A stretch of 64,000 bases of DNA from Branchiostoma floridae (lineage: Eukaryota > Chordata > Leptocardii > Amphioxiformes > Branchiostomatidae). The stretch lies in assembly GCF_000003815.2 (NCBI RefSeq), contig NC_049992.1:10342755-10406754 (forward strand), in the 5' to 3' direction. A program made the translations under genes and the position numbers. The notes below the pieces were generated by a model. It saw nothing but the letters and a program-made list of their open reading frames with translations, did no database searches and was not told the origin of the DNA. The stretch's first letter is position 1, and each line of letters opens with the position of its first letter. Below are positions 63,338 to 64,000 of the stretch, piece after piece.

Positions 63338-64000
63338 ATAATTCCCACTAGTAATATTGTTGTCAGCTTTATCACTGTCAGCCTAAAACTGGGAGCCTAT
63401 ACCCGGAATAGAATCAGATACATTTAATACAATGGTTATCTGAGATACTTGTTTCAGATCGGTAGATGACATGTATCAGCAAACTATGTCACTAAACATT
63501 TCTATTTGTGGAATTTTCTGAAAAATAAACATTAATTGTTTCTAAATACTATAATAACGTGATAAAATTTAAAAAGTGTAAGAAAGAACCTTGAAGTGAA
63601 AACTTGTCTTAACATATGTACAAATGTATAAACACCAATCCAGTACCTATTGTGTTGAAAACTACCACTTAAACCATTACTACAAATACATGTACACATG
63701 TAAATCTAGATCTAACTAACAACAATATGTAACTGACTAATCTTTGTTTTAGAATATCAGGTTTTCAAAACTCCCACAAGATGACTCTCTATGAGAGTGT
63801 GATGCACTTGAGGCTCTGTGAGTCCTCAGGCGAGTCTTCAGATTACCTCTCTGGCTAAACTGCCTGCTGCATTTCTCACACCTGTACTATGGCTTCTTCA
63901 TCCTCAGAATACATAGTTGACTAAATTATCTACTGCATACCTCACATCTGTAGGGTTTGTCAACCGGCTGTATGTGTTTGCATGTGAGTCTTCAGCTGAG
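63338..64000 (-). pseudogene. Decayed zinc-finger paralogue, continues beyond the window
   Basis: Read on the minus strand from the edge, the sequence gives a broken finger (YRCEVCSR, stop, FSQLCILR) that has lost its His pair, then KKP, a TAG at 63889-63887, then YRCEKCSRQFSQRGNLKTR, in which the first His is replaced by Arg, and LRTH. Two stops, a deletion and a lost ligand mark it as a pseudogene. The TAG sits at the same linker place as in the 59924-61016 locus, and the 3' flank down to about 63338 matches that locus's 3' flank, so the two are tandem duplicates about 3.9 kb apart. Confidence 0.75.

Overview
The window looks like a piece of a draft genome from an invertebrate deuterostome, most likely an amphioxus (Branchiostoma). 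This is an inference from style, not a database match. The signs are eukaryotic GT-AG splice sites, animal-only domain sets (a CTHRC1-type collagen protein, EGF plus FN3 membrane receptors, C2H2 zinc fingers), many small fold-back transposons, long (CA)n and (TA)n tracts, and two N-filled assembly gaps (13729-13828, exactly 100 N; 29570-29994, 425 N). There are no operons. Gene density is low and most of the window is non-coding.

Layout. From 1 to 7 kb there are only repeats: a palindrome-rich fold-back element and a 424-bp inverted repeat with arms of about 150 bp. From 7 to 21 kb all genes lie on the minus strand. There are three N-terminal exons of type II membrane proteins (9795-10569, 17974-18295, about 20384-20729), each ending at a phase-1 donor just after the membrane segment, and each with a phase-1 acceptor exon downstream (7130-7281, 15721-16031, 19413-19993). 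Two of the three share the membrane motif CxGC...VGNxxG and are probably paralogues; the third leads into a Thr-rich mucin-like tail. Between them sits a secreted CTHRC1-like collagen gene (13511-14851) whose middle exon is missing, most simply because it falls in the 100-N gap.

From 27 to 55 kb there is a dispersed cluster of four related genes (27569-29560 minus, 39384-40928 plus, 43482-44636 minus, 53872-55230 minus). Each encodes a type I membrane protein made of a signal peptide, a long hydrophilic Ser/Thr/Asn-rich stalk, a single EGF repeat (lost in the third), an FN3-like fold with a conserved Cys pair, one membrane helix and a very short tail. The coding part of each is one uninterrupted exon. 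In the three whose starts are visible, a splice acceptor lies 15 to 82 bp before the ATG, so the family appears to share a non-coding first exon. The start of the first gene is lost in the 425-N gap. This family is the most interesting content of the window: the C-terminal halves are recognisably related while the stalks show no obvious similarity to each other.

From 59 to 64 kb there is a twelve-finger C2H2 zinc-finger locus on the minus strand with a one-base frameshift in finger 6 and an in-frame TAG before finger 12. A decayed paralogue starts at the right edge and carries the same TAG at the same place. Fold-back transposons, retroelement remnants and simple repeats fill much of the rest. 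No RNA gene, CRISPR array or prokaryotic feature was seen.
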